A DNA stretch of 64,000 nucleotides from Paenibacillus piscarius (GTDB lineage Bacteria; Bacillota; Bacilli; Paenibacillales; Paenibacillaceae), in the NCBI RefSeq assembly GCF_022234545.1, contig NZ_JAIEUI010000016.1:1-64000 (forward strand). The letters are read 5' to 3'. Position numbers and translations under genes: made by a program. The notes under the pieces were generated by a model. The model did not search any database and had not been told where the DNA came from. It saw nothing but the letters and a program-made list of their open reading frames with translations. Below are positions 53,177 through 62,220 of this stretch, in pieces; within the stretch, counting starts at the first letter, position 1; each line of letters starts with the position of its first letter.

Positions 53177-53991
53177 GGAAAGTGTCGGAACTGTGCCAAC
53201 TTTTTGGCGTCTCCAAAAGCAGTTACTATGCCTATTTGAAGCGAAGGGGAAACGACCGTGACGCCGAAGCTAAACAACAAATCCGTAGAGCCTACAGGCG
53301 TTACGAAGGAAAATACGGATACCGCCAGCTCCAATTGTTCTTGTGGCAGGATGACGGTATTTGGATGAACCACAAGAAGATTCTGCGCCTCATGCAAGAA
53401 CTCGGGCTTCAGGCCAGGATTCGCCGTTAACGCAGGTTGAACGGCACGTACTAAGCGGGAGAACGTGTGGCAGAGAACCTACTGAAGCGAAACTTTACAG
53501 CAGCGAAACCCAACCAGAAATGGGTAACGGATGTGACCCAATACCGTGTAGGTGTACGCTGGCTGTATCTTTCCGCCATAAAAGATCTGTTCAACAACGA
53601 GATTGTTGCCTACCAACTGAGCAAACGTAACGACAATGAGCTGGTTCTACAGACGTTTGCCAAAGCCTTTGCAAAGCAAAAAGACGTGACCGGATTGGTC
53701 GTTCACAGCGACCAGGGATTCCAGTACACGTCTCATGCCTACCACGACATGCTGCCAAAGGTTAGCGCCCAAATCAGCATGTCACGCCGGGGCAATTGCC
53801 TTGACAATGCCTCTATGGAGAGCTTCTTCTCGCATCTCAAAACGGAAGGAATCTATCCTTATGATATCCGAAAAATGGCTGAGGCACAAAGAAGAATCGA
53901 GAAATACATACGATTTTATAACCGAAGACGACCACAACGTAAATTAGACAAACTGACGCCAGTAGCTTACCGACGCCAGTTTGCTGCCTAG
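53107..53991 (+). pseudogene. IS3-family transposase OrfB with two in-frame stop codons
   Basis: The DDE integrase is intact apart from two TAA codons at 53428-53430 and 53452-53454, between the HTH_21-like part (ending LGLQARIRR) and the rve core (starting VAENLLKRNFTAAKPNQ). Catalytic residues remain: WVTDVTQY, VVHSDQGFQY and DNASMESFFSHLK. Both lesions are substitutions giving TAA and the frame is otherwise kept. Confidence 0.88.
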
Positions 53992-54141
53992 GTGGTTTTT
54001 TCAATGTCTACTAAATGGGGTCCTGACCAGGGGCTCTTGGTGCTTTTTGTATATTCAGGGCAGGACAACGGGAGTCATCTGTAGAATATTGTAGTGCAAG
54101 AAGTTGGTAAAGAGGGAATTGAATAGGGGAGTGTTCAATTA

Positions 54142-54834
54142 ATGTCTTGGCGTTCAGTAATGAAAGGTTTAACTAAAGGCTTCAATTTAGTAATATCGCT
54201 TGGATGCATTCTTGCATTGATTATTATTGTAATAACTCAATTTGTTCTAAATGACGTCCCTGAGTATTTTAGAGGTGGGGCAAATTTGGGTAATGTTTTG
54301 TTCAATATTAGTATGTCATATTTGGTAAGTTATATATTTTATGTAATAGTTGCATATTTACCTGAAGAGAATAAAAAGACGTATGTTCGCAAACATGTAG
54401 ATGCTCTTGTTAAGGATATAATTAAGTATAATAACACGCTTAAGGATAACATGAAGCGCCAAACTGGTAATACTGCAAATATGAATAATGATACTGATAT
54501 TATCAATGTAATGTCGCAAATCCAAACAAATGCAACAGCTCCAATTGTAGCTTTTGTATCAGGAATTTCATCATTCAACTGGAAAGAATACCTAGAGTTA
54601 AACAATAATCAAGTAGTAAATAAATGCAATGGTTTATTTGTCTACATGCCTTATTTAGATCCTGAATTAGTTCAGTTGTTAAGTGATTTGATATATAGTA
54701 AATACTTCAATCAGTTAGACTTACTCAGAGGAGTACCCACTAATCCAAGGACAACAATTGGTTATTTAAGTACGACCTACGTTGTGTACAATAACGTTAT
54801 AACAAAAATAGAGGAATATACCAGCAAAGCTTAA
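54142..54834 (+). CDS. Two-helix membrane protein of accessory island
   Basis: A 230-residue protein I do not recognise. Two membrane helices near residues 14-34 (LVISLGCILALIIIVITQFVL) and 50-70 (LFNISMSYLVSYIFYVIVAYL), then a hydrophilic, Asn-rich cytoplasmic part. AGGGGAG precedes the ATG at ten bases. A strong terminator follows. It may have been cotranscribed with the GTPase-like gene before the IS arrived. Confidence 0.65.
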   Translation: MSWRSVMKGLTKGFNLVISLGCILALIIIVITQFVLNDVPEYFRGGANLGNVLFNISMSYLVSYIFYVIVAYLPEENKKTYVRKHVDALVKDIIKYNNTLKDNMKRQTGNTANMNNDTDIINVMSQIQTNATAPIVAFVSGISSFNWKEYLELNNNQVVNKCNGLFVYMPYLDPELVQLLSDLIYSKYFNQLDLLRGVPTNPRTTIGYLSTTYVVYNNVITKIEEYTSKA

Positions 54835-54907
54835 CCTGGACGACGCGGATACAACCATCTTAACAGTCAAGTAAAGAAAACTATTTATACCTGTCTCCAA
54901 TTTAATG

Positions 54908-54947
54908 TATTCTCCCATTGAGAAGTTCATTGGGGGAATATTTTTTT
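54908..54947 (+). terminator. Terminator after island membrane-protein gene
   Basis: TATTCTCCCA pairs with TGGGGGAATA (54908-54917/54931-54940), then TTTTTTT. Confidence 0.85.
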
Positions 54948-54983
54948 GAGATTTTATATAGATAGAATCACATTAGAAAAACA

Positions 54984-55012
54984 TTGAGTCTTTTGGAGCA
55001 TTAGCATACACT
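54984..55012 (+). promoter_or_regulatory. Possible promoter of AAA/protease pair
   Basis: TTGAGT (54984-54989), 17-base spacer, TACACT (55007-55012). Lies in a 313-bp gap; a 135-base leader would precede the AAA gene. Confidence 0.45.
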
Positions 55013-55147
55013 AAATACAGTAAACCCTCTTTAAATAAAAGTGCAAAATTGGGGGATCCTAGTTATATACTCAGTTTATCCAAGACGACGGGTTTATGGA
55101 ATGATTCTATAAAACAGTATTGGAACGCTTGTAGGAAGGAGGACCAT

Positions 55148-56164
55148 ATGACTACAAATGAGATCATTAAAAGATTATTTTTAGCCTATGCTAAGCAAGA
55201 CAACGAAGAATTTTTGAAGATTGCTGATGAATTCATTGATACGGAAAAGCAAAAAAAACATAACATTGCTGCAAAACAATTAAAGGAGGCGTTATATTCT
55301 CCGACTAAATCCAATAAGACTGTCCATGATAGTAATCGTTTTAGGGCGAATATCCCAATACCGAGAGACAATGATAGTGGATTCCCTTTATTAGAGATTA
55401 GAGAATATAACTACTCTTGGGAAGAACTTGTGATTTCTCCTGAAAAAAGAGCAATCTTAGAGAACATTTGTAAAGAAATTCGTTTGTCTGATGTTCTAGC
55501 GACGTATAATTTATCGCCTACACGTAAGGCGTTATTTTGCGGATTACCTGGAACAGGTAAGACATTTACCGCTAAACTATTAAGTTCAGTAATGCAAATT
55601 CCGTTAGTTTATATTAACTTTGATGCGATTATCTCATCTTATTTAGGGGAGACTGCTACCAATCTAAGAAAGGTATTTGAATTCATTAAGAATGGTATGT
55701 GGATTGTACTATTTGATGAGGTTGATATTATTGGTAAAAACCGAGATGATCACCATGAGAGTGGTGAAATAAAAAGAGTTGTAAATAATTTTCTGCAGAT
55801 GATTGATAATTTTGATGGAGACAGTTTAATAATATGTGCTACAAATCATCCACATATTCTTGATCCTGCAATCTGGAGACGCTTCGATGAGATTGTAACT
55901 TTTGAATTACCTTCAACTGAAGAGAGACTTTTGTTATTAAGACAATTTCTAAAGCCCATAAAGAAAGACTCCAGTATTGATTGGGAAATTATGAGTAAAG
56001 AAACTGAAGGGTTTTCTCCTTCGGATATACAGTTGATGTGTAAAGAAGCATTGAAACGTGTGATAGTCAACAACAGGGATTTATTAACCTCCAATGAAAT
56101 GAACTATGTCTTATCACGTTTCAAAGAACGCTTCATTCTAAAGCAGACTAGTTGGAGGTTATAG
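55148..56164 (+). CDS. AAA ATPase paired with subtilisin-like protease
   Basis: A 338-residue AAA protein. Helical N-terminus of about 90 residues, then Walker A GLPGTGKT (132-139), Walker B IVLFDEVD (186-193), sensor 1 ICATNH (229-234) and an arginine-finger-like WRRFD (243-247), followed by a small lid domain. It resembles the FtsH/katanin-like AAA group. ATG 55148 follows AAGGAGG. Its stop is two bases before the protease start codon and the protease's ribosome binding site lies inside its last codons, implying a functional pair. Confidence 0.82.
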   Translation: MTTNEIIKRLFLAYAKQDNEEFLKIADEFIDTEKQKKHNIAAKQLKEALYSPTKSNKTVHDSNRFRANIPIPRDNDSGFPLLEIREYNYSWEELVISPEKRAILENICKEIRLSDVLATYNLSPTRKALFCGLPGTGKTFTAKLLSSVMQIPLVYINFDAIISSYLGETATNLRKVFEFIKNGMWIVLFDEVDIIGKNRDDHHESGEIKRVVNNFLQMIDNFDGDSLIICATNHPHILDPAIWRRFDEIVTFELPSTEERLLLLRQFLKPIKKDSSIDWEIMSKETEGFSPSDIQLMCKEALKRVIVNNRDLLTSNEMNYVLSRFKERFILKQTSWRL

Positions 56165-56166
56165 TT

Positions 56167-58587
56167 ATGGATAATCGGAATCACTTGCCCTTGCCGGCAT
56201 ACACTAATGAGCTTCCTAAAAAAGCTGAGAGCAGGCAGGGGGGAGGTTTTAAACCTTTAGGCAATCGAAACAAAGTATTATATCATCAAGAGAATATTAA
56301 TAAAGCTACTCAGATTGCTACTTCATTTGCTGAAGTAAAGGAAAAGTTTAGAGGGAATATAAATCCTAACCTTATATATAGAATTAAGGTGAATCAAAGT
56401 GTTGACATTACAAATTTTTCAAATATCCTAAACGCTATGGGTGGTTTAACTATTCTTTCTGTAGCAGACAACAGGAAAGGATATTGGGTTGTTTTTGCTG
56501 ATGATAAGGAGCTTAATGTATTCAAGGAGAAACTTGCACAGTATAGTGGAGTGGTTCCAAATGGACATAAATATGATTTCTTTAATGCAATTGATGGGAT
56601 AGAGGATATTCCACTTGAAGAAAAAATTGGTGAGTCAATTCTTGAAGATCCACTGACGGAAGGGCAGACTTACCATTTAAACATAGAGCTTTGGAGAATG
56701 GAAGATGAACAGATACATAAATTTATTAGAGAACTAGAGGAGAACTATAGAGGAAACCAATCTTTTAGAATAAATGATAAGTTGATTATGCGTTCGTTTG
56801 TATTACTAAGGGTTCAAATGAATAAGAGTATCTTTGATGAGATCATTAGCTTAAAAGAAATAGCAAGAATAGAGAGACCGATGTTGCCATTATTCAATAT
56901 TTCAGATCACAGGCAGATTGATATATCTGAGGTTGAAGTAATCGCCCCTCCGGATAATGCTACAGGAATTTTAGTTGTTGATTCAGGAATTATATCTAAT
57001 CATCCACTTTTAGAGAAGGCAGTTGGAGATGAACAGAATTTCCAAAGTGGAGAACGTGAAGGGCAAGATATTGTCGGTCATGGAACAGCTGTAGCAGGAA
57101 TGAGCATTTATAATGATTTAGAGACAAGTATTCATGAGCGGAAATTCCAACCCACTAACTGGTTATTCTCAGCTAAAGTTATGTATGGAGAAACTGATTT
57201 TTACGGAAACGTTACTCCTATCTATGATGAAACAAAATTACTTGAGAATCAATTAAATGAAGCTATACGAGTCTTTTTGGACAATCCTGACAATAATATA
57301 AAAGTTGTAAATATATCCTTCGGGAATAGCTATGAAATTGTCGGGTCTCGAAACACACGACAGTTTCCCTTAGCTAACCTAATAGACGAACTTGCTCTAG
57401 AATATAGGGGAGTTGTATTTGTTGTTTCTACAGGTAATCAGAAACCTGTTAATTTTTATGAATTAGAAGATATGATTGAGCAATATCCTAAATTCATGGT
57501 TGAGAATCCTGATTTTAAAATTATCAATCCGGCTACTGCTGCACTTGCTCTAACGGTGGGATCGATTGCACCTGCGGTTAGAATAGCAAATTACAGAGCA
57601 GAAGAAGAAATATGGAATCCTATTGCTAGAGAGGCAGAACCATCTCCATTCTCAAGAGTTGGATTTGGGATTAATGGTATGATCAAACCTGAACTTGTTA
57701 ATCATGGCGGAAATCTCATACTCCGAAAAAATTTTAATAGAGTAGTTGAAAATGTCGGTGGAAAAATGACTATTCTATCAAATAAGATTACTGAATCCTT
57801 GTTTGGATTCGATACAGGAACTAGCTTTTCAGCGCCTAAGATATCGAACATAATCGGACAGATAGCTAATAATTTTCCTAATGCTTCAGCAAACTTTTTG
57901 AAAAATTTGTTATTACAGTCGACTAGTGTAACACCCGTTCCTAATATGAGGTACACACCTTCTAAAAACGATAAAGCCAAGTTACAGATGACTGGATATG
58001 GAATGCCGAACTTAGATAAGGCTATGTATTCCCAAGATAATAGAATTGTCCTATTGGACGAGGGTGTAATCGGAATAAACAAAATTAAAGTATACACAGT
58101 TAATTTGCCTAATTCTTTCTTTGTTACGCCTGGCTCAAAGATCTTGTCAGTAGTGTTGACGTTCGATCCTCCTGTTCGAGCAACTCGCGGAGATAGCTAT
58201 TTAGGAAATCAAATGGAATTCAAGCTGTTTCACACAGTTAATCCAGATGAAGTAGTTAGTCAATACGGCGTAATCAATTATAATGGTGATGAAACAGAAG
58301 ACAGCACACCTCCGTTACTTAAACCATACGAGGTAGTTCTAAAACCTGGGGTGAATTTAAGGAATAAAGGCTGCCATCAAAAGGCATGGCGTGTATTTAC
58401 AAGAGAGTTAAAAGTTCCTTTACAGACGCCTATCACACTTGTTCTAAGAAATTTAAATAAATGGATTCCAGATCCAGACCACAGTCAGAGTTACTGTATT
58501 TCGTTAGTTGTAGAACACGCCGCAATAATTGATTTATATAGTACAGTAAGAACAGAAGTTCAGGAAAGGGTTCGCACTAGACAGTAA
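56167..58587 (+). CDS. Subtilisin-like (S8) serine protease of accessory island
   Basis: An 806-residue protein without a signal peptide, so probably cytosolic. About 260 N-terminal residues precede the peptidase domain with D272 (VVDSG), H305 (GHGTAVAGM), an oxyanion Asn in STGNQ (about 424) and nucleophile S553 (GTSFSAPK). All catalytic residues are present. A ~200-residue C-terminal part may be a substrate or regulatory domain. TTGGAGGT precedes ATG 56167. AAA/subtilase pairs are known in bacterial accessory loci; the AAA partner may gate or activate the protease. Confidence 0.85.
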   Translation: MDNRNHLPLPAYTNELPKKAESRQGGGFKPLGNRNKVLYHQENINKATQIATSFAEVKEKFRGNINPNLIYRIKVNQSVDITNFSNILNAMGGLTILSVADNRKGYWVVFADDKELNVFKEKLAQYSGVVPNGHKYDFFNAIDGIEDIPLEEKIGESILEDPLTEGQTYHLNIELWRMEDEQIHKFIRELEENYRGNQSFRINDKLIMRSFVLLRVQMNKSIFDEIISLKEIARIERPMLPLFNISDHRQIDISEVEVIAPPDNATGILVVDSGIISNHPLLEKAVGDEQNFQSGEREGQDIVGHGTAVAGMSIYNDLETSIHERKFQPTNWLFSAKVMYGETDFYGNVTPIYDETKLLENQLNEAIRVFLDNPDNNIKVVNISFGNSYEIVGSRNTRQFPLANLIDELALEYRGVVFVVSTGNQKPVNFYELEDMIEQYPKFMVENPDFKIINPATAALALTVGSIAPAVRIANYRAEEEIWNPIAREAEPSPFSRVGFGINGMIKPELVNHGGNLILRKNFNRVVENVGGKMTILSNKITESLFGFDTGTSFSAPKISNIIGQIANNFPNASANFLKNLLLQSTSVTPVPNMRYTPSKNDKAKLQMTGYGMPNLDKAMYSQDNRIVLLDEGVIGINKIKVYTVNLPNSFFVTPGSKILSVVLTFDPPVRATRGDSYLGNQMEFKLFHTVNPDEVVSQYGVINYNGDETEDSTPPLLKPYEVVLKPGVNLRNKGCHQKAWRVFTRELKVPLQTPITLVLRNLNKWIPDPDHSQSYCISLVVEHAAIIDLYSTVRTEVQERVRTRQ

Positions 58588-58605
58588 AGTTGATTTATAG
58601 GAATA

Positions 58606-58640
58606 AAGCAGCCCCACTCCCTATATGGGACTGCCTTATT
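58606..58640 (+). terminator. Weak terminator after protease gene
   Basis: GCAG...CCC(C) and GGGACTGC form an imperfect stem with a CCTTATT tail. Confidence 0.35.
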
Positions 58641-58695
58641 CAAAAACTTAGTCTAAACTCTCGGGTTAGGCATCCCCTTAAATGTTATTGTATGT

Positions 58696-58773
58696 GTTGA
58701 CTTTGCTTACTCCACACATGTGGAGTCGGTGGCGGTGCTGGTTAAGGACAGACCCGATGTGCAATTGATGTAA
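58696..58773 (+). pseudogene. RlmD-like C-terminal fragment at island edge
   Basis: Reads V-D-F-A-Y-S-T then HVESVAVLVKDRPDVQLM and TAA (58771-58773), in the plus frame. RlmD upstream ends VDMFPHTVHVESVVWMSRMK, so the fragment aligns with the same C-terminal motif of the RumA/RlmD family. It has no N-terminal part. It is followed by a strong terminator, as a true gene end would be. Confidence 0.6.
58717..58732 (+). repeat. 16-bp direct repeat, right copy
   Basis: CATGTGGAGTCGGTGG, identical to 50420-50435 and in the same orientation and reading frame. Confidence 0.65.
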
Positions 58774-58790
58774 ACATCCAGCAAATATGT

Positions 58791-58837
58791 AAGCAGCCTG
58801 AGTTCGGTATTCATAGGGACTCAGGCTGCTTATTTTT
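58791..58837 (+). terminator. Strong terminator after RlmD-like fragment
   Basis: AAGCAGCCTGAGT (58791-58803) pairs perfectly with ACTCAGGCTGCTT (58819-58831), then ATTTTT. Confidence 0.88.
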
Positions 58838-59045
58838 AATGGAACGAGGGTATTAGCAAACGTATTTAAAATTGTTGACAATTGGTATATTTGCAATTTA
58901 TACTAAAAATGTCCATTTACGGATGGCCTGCATTGCAGGTGTTTAGAGCATTTTCAGCAGTGGTTCATTGCTTGGGAAAATGCTTTTTTTCTTTAAAATA
59001 TAAGGATTTATATGTTTCACATGATAACTTATCCTTCTATTTCTC

Positions 59046-59091
59046 GCTGAAACGGGTGCCGTCCTTTAAAAGGAAGGCAAAGCCGTTTCCG
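59046..59091. repeat. Dispersed palindrome, copy B
   Basis: GAAACGG/CCGTTTC outer arms (59049-59055/59083-59089) with inner GCC-TCCTTT/AAAGGA-GGC. Resembles copy A at 40529-40574. Together with AT-rich sequence it fills the gap before the carrier-protein gene. Confidence 0.6.
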
Positions 59092-59248
59092 CTTAGTTAT
59101 TTTGTCATATTCCGCCTCCACCGTTATGAACTTTTTCTCCTTCACAATCACTCTCACTCTAACTTTCACTTTCCCATCTCTGAATATCACCATGTATGCT
59201 ATCCTCTTTAATCAGCTTTACTAAAGATTATTTAATGGAGGAAACAGG

Positions 59249-59488
59249 ATGTCTAAATCAATAGAATCTATCTTGAGAGATGAAATTTTTGCCGAGCTGG
59301 ACATCGAGTATCCGGATGACTATGATACCCGTTTGTTGGATCAAGGGCTCGATTCGGCAGGCTTCATCCAGCTTATTGTTTCAATGGAATCGAAGTTTAA
59401 CATCTCGATCCCTGATGAGGATCTGTTGTTCGAGAAGTTCTCCACGACTGGATTAATTCTTAATTATTTGGCCGAGACAAGGATATGA
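59249..59488 (+). CDS. Acyl/peptidyl carrier protein
   Basis: A 79-residue carrier protein with the phosphopantetheine serine S36 in LDQGLDSAGF and a four-helix ACP pattern. TGGAGGAAACAGG precedes the ATG. Its stop overlaps the start of the adjacent AMP-ligase gene, which probably loads it. Not a housekeeping acpP: context and sequence differ. Confidence 0.85.
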   Translation: MSKSIESILRDEIFAELDIEYPDDYDTRLLDQGLDSAGFIQLIVSMESKFNISIPDEDLLFEKFSTTGLILNYLAETRI

Positions 59489-60975
59489 TGACTATCATTC
59501 AGCGTCTGTTTATGGAGGCGTGTGACCGCCAAGAACAGATTATCCTTCAAGATCTGAAGCGGCAATGGACTTATGCAGAAGTGATGACAGAAGCATACTT
59601 GATTGCTCTATATATCCAAAAAAACTTTGAGCTTGAGGCCGGAAGTCATCTTGCTGTATACACAAATAATGAGCCCCTGTTCGTTACTGCGGCGCTTGGC
59701 ATTCAATTCTGCGGTCATGTACTAGTACCGGTACCGTACTCAGCTTCCAAAACTGAGATTGAACATATTCTAAATGCCAGTGACGCCAAGCTGGTTATCA
59801 GCAAATATGCACAGCCTGCCCAGTTCAATTGTGATATTCATTGGGTTACCGCTCAGGATCTCCCGCAAGAACCGATGCCTTCGTTCCAATCAATCCCGTT
59901 CACGAATCTGTCCGATCCCCATCAATGTGCGATTCTCCTTCCTACATCGGGCACAACCGGAAACTCTAAAATCGTTATGTTATCCCATCGAAATGTATTA
60001 ACGAATGCGCTGGCCCATGGCGAGAAGGTCGGGTACACCAGTCAAGATTCGTTTCTGATCACGATGCCCGTTCATTTCAGTTCCACGATTGTCACGCAAT
60101 TGATTTCCTGCATGCTATATGGAACCAGAATTATACTGATCAGCTTGCCCCTGCTGCCGCGCACAGCGTTTAGACTGTTTCAGGATAAGGCGGTCACAGC
60201 ATTCTCAGCGGTGCCTACCCAATTGATGCACTTCATTTCCGATTATCATCAGACCACAAACTGGAGTGTCTTTGATTCAATTCAATTTATAGTGATTAGC
60301 GGTGCAGCGATTCCAGCGAAATTAGTAGACCATCTTCAGACTGTATTTCCCGGGGCGGACATTATTCAGACCTATGGATTAACAGAAGCTTCTCCGCGGG
60401 TGAGCATGATGGAACGGGGAGAACGCAGCCTATCCTGCGGGTCACCCGTCAGTGGTGTTTCTGTTCGGCTTGTTGACGAAGAAGAGAATGAGGTTAAAGG
60501 AACTGCGGCTACAGGAGAAATTTGGGTCAAGGGCCCGAATGTGATGCTCGGTTATTACAAAAACCCGGAGTTAACGAACGCTACCATTGTTGATGGCTGG
60601 TTAAAGACAGGAGATTTGGGATATTGGAATGAAACAGGGTGTCTCATCCTCACAGGCCGGAAGAAGAATATCATTATATCCGGCGGTATCAATATCTACC
60701 CGGAAGAAATTGAGGAGTTTGTATATGGCTTGCAGGAAGTAGAGGAGGTCATGGTTGTTGGTGCAGATGATGATCTGTTAGGCGAAGTACCCATCGCATT
60801 TCTGAAAGTTTATGATGGATGCCTGATTGATATAGATGCACTGATACAGCATTGCAATTTGCATTTGTCATCGTATAAGGTGCCTAGACAATGGAGGATT
60901 GTAGATGAGATTCCAAAAACAAAAACAGGAAAGCTCGATAGGGCCAATACGAAACGCTTATTGCTAAAGGAGTAG
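59485..60975 (+). CDS. AMP-forming acyl ligase/synthetase
   Basis: A 496-residue ANL-superfamily enzyme that adenylates a carboxylate and passes it to a thiol, here most likely a carrier protein. Core motifs: ILLPTSGTTGNSKIVMLSH (A3), QTYGLTEASP (A5), TGEIWVKGPNVMLGYY, KTGDLGYWNETG (A7), GRKKNIIISGGINIYPEEIE (A8) and KTKTGKLDR with the catalytic Lys (A10). The substrate code cannot be read reliably. ATG 59485 or 59488 overlaps the carrier-protein stop. Confidence 0.88.
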   Translation: MMTIIQRLFMEACDRQEQIILQDLKRQWTYAEVMTEAYLIALYIQKNFELEAGSHLAVYTNNEPLFVTAALGIQFCGHVLVPVPYSASKTEIEHILNASDAKLVISKYAQPAQFNCDIHWVTAQDLPQEPMPSFQSIPFTNLSDPHQCAILLPTSGTTGNSKIVMLSHRNVLTNALAHGEKVGYTSQDSFLITMPVHFSSTIVTQLISCMLYGTRIILISLPLLPRTAFRLFQDKAVTAFSAVPTQLMHFISDYHQTTNWSVFDSIQFIVISGAAIPAKLVDHLQTVFPGADIIQTYGLTEASPRVSMMERGERSLSCGSPVSGVSVRLVDEEENEVKGTAATGEIWVKGPNVMLGYYKNPELTNATIVDGWLKTGDLGYWNETGCLILTGRKKNIIISGGINIYPEEIEEFVYGLQEVEEVMVVGADDDLLGEVPIAFLKVYDGCLIDIDALIQHCNLHLSSYKVPRQWRIVDEIPKTKTGKLDRANTKRLLLKE

Positions 60976-60990
60976 GGGGAGGACGAACAG

Positions 60991-62046
60991 TTGAAGAATC
61001 CAACTCAAACATTGGACAGAGAACTATTGCCGGTAAGTTATCCGATGATTACAACCTATACGCAGCATGCTCATCTCTTGTCCATACTGACCCATTACGA
61101 GCATGCACACCCATGGATATTCAGCAATTATATTCAGTTATTTATTAACAAGGATTATAAACATCATTGGGGAGATTTCTATTTCCCTGTAACTTATGAG
61201 CTGCGGCCTTCGGATGCGTGCAAATGGATTTCGACTCAGAAGATACATAGAGATACTGTAGCCGCTAAATGGGATTCTGTTATTCATTTTATTATCGAAA
61301 ATATTAATGCTAATCATTATATCCACACGATGGTGAATTACTTTTATGTGCCGCTAAGCGACCGGTATCAGAGACTCCAATTGCATCATGACATCTTTGT
61401 TTACGGCTATGATTTGAACAGAGAGATATTGTATGTTTCCGATTTCTTTAAGAACGGCGTGTATAGTCAAGCTGAGATATCATTTGCCGATTTCAGTCTT
61501 GCGTTCAACACTAATCATCTAACAACCAATCATGATTATCTAAATGAAATGGTTTATCTGTATACATTCAAAGACCAATATCAGGATACATTCAGTGCAG
61601 ATACCCTGGTGAATTCTATAAGAAATTATTTCACTAAGAAAACGCCGGAGTATTGGGAGATGTTCAACTACGGGGGCGACAGGGATAAGCTTGACTTTGG
61701 CATGCAAATTTATACAACTCTATTTAATTATGTGAAAGAGACATCGGAAAATAAGTCTAAGCTTGATATAAGACCCTTTCATTTACTTTATGATCACAAG
61801 AAGATGATGACGCTAAGACTTAAGTTTTTGTACGATTACCGGCATTTAATTAATTTAGATCAAGAGCATATAGATGAATTCACAGCCATTGAACTTAAGG
61901 CAAAGATCCTTGTGAATCTGGCGATGAAATATAATTTGACAAGGGAAATGAGTATTTCCGACAGATTACAGGCGCTGATTGAGAATATAGAACATGATGA
62001 ATCCATATTCCTTGAACGATGGCTGAATCAGGTAGGCATTCAGTAA
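60991..62046 (+). CDS. Protein resembling BtrH N-terminal (C39-like) domain proteins
   Basis: A 351-residue protein of no firm family. The central segment FYVPLSDRYQRLQLHHDIFVYGYDLNREILYVSDFF-like (about residues 120-155) resembles the BtrH_N fold, linked to acyl transfer from carrier proteins in butirosin-like pathways. Only one cysteine is seen (C77), not at the N-terminal His-rich site YTQHAHLLSIL where related proteins usually have Cys, so catalysis is in doubt. TTG start with GGGGGAGGA upstream, 15 bases after the ligase. Confidence 0.6.
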   Translation: MKNPTQTLDRELLPVSYPMITTYTQHAHLLSILTHYEHAHPWIFSNYIQLFINKDYKHHWGDFYFPVTYELRPSDACKWISTQKIHRDTVAAKWDSVIHFIIENINANHYIHTMVNYFYVPLSDRYQRLQLHHDIFVYGYDLNREILYVSDFFKNGVYSQAEISFADFSLAFNTNHLTTNHDYLNEMVYLYTFKDQYQDTFSADTLVNSIRNYFTKKTPEYWEMFNYGGDRDKLDFGMQIYTTLFNYVKETSENKSKLDIRPFHLLYDHKKMMTLRLKFLYDYRHLINLDQEHIDEFTAIELKAKILVNLAMKYNLTREMSISDRLQALIENIEHDESIFLERWLNQVGIQ

Positions 62047-62094
62047 CATCGAGGGCCCAGATGATGGCAGCCAGGTCTATTCTTGGAGGGAGGG

Positions 62095-62220
62095 ATGCCG
62101 GGATCATTAATCGTTGTAACAGCGTATTGAATAAGCACAACCACCACGTATCCACTCACCTCAAGCACCGTTCACCAACCTTAGGCAATGGGGGGATCTT
62201 TATTTTCATTGTATTAACAG
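62095..62220 (+). other. Disrupted 5' end of the epimerase gene
   Basis: ATG 62095 after GGAGGGAGGG reads MPGSLIVVTA and then stops. Removing the 98 bases 62123-62220 joins it in frame as MPGSLIVVTGVAGFIGSNL. Alternatively, ATG 62188 reads MGGSLF and is thrown out of frame by two extra T. Both fit a recently damaged start region; TAACAG occurs at both edges of the 98-base stretch. Confidence 0.55.

Larger units (their letters stand above)
52766..54029 (+). mobile_element. IS3-family (IS150-like) insertion sequence, decayed
   Basis: Ends TGAAGTGCACCCC...TAGACATT (left) and the complement of TGGTCAGGACCCC...TAGACATT (right, ending 54029) match at about 18 of 27 positions, with TG termini. It contains orfA and a -1-frame orfB with an A6G slip site at 53101-53107. 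No clear target duplication flanks it, and orfB has two stops, so it is probably immobile. It sits between the GTPase-like and membrane-protein genes. Confidence 0.88.

Noticed and set aside
58882..59211. 109-codon open frame upstream of the first carrier protein
   Set aside because: Crosses the dispersed palindrome, has no ribosome binding site and shows low-complexity sequence.
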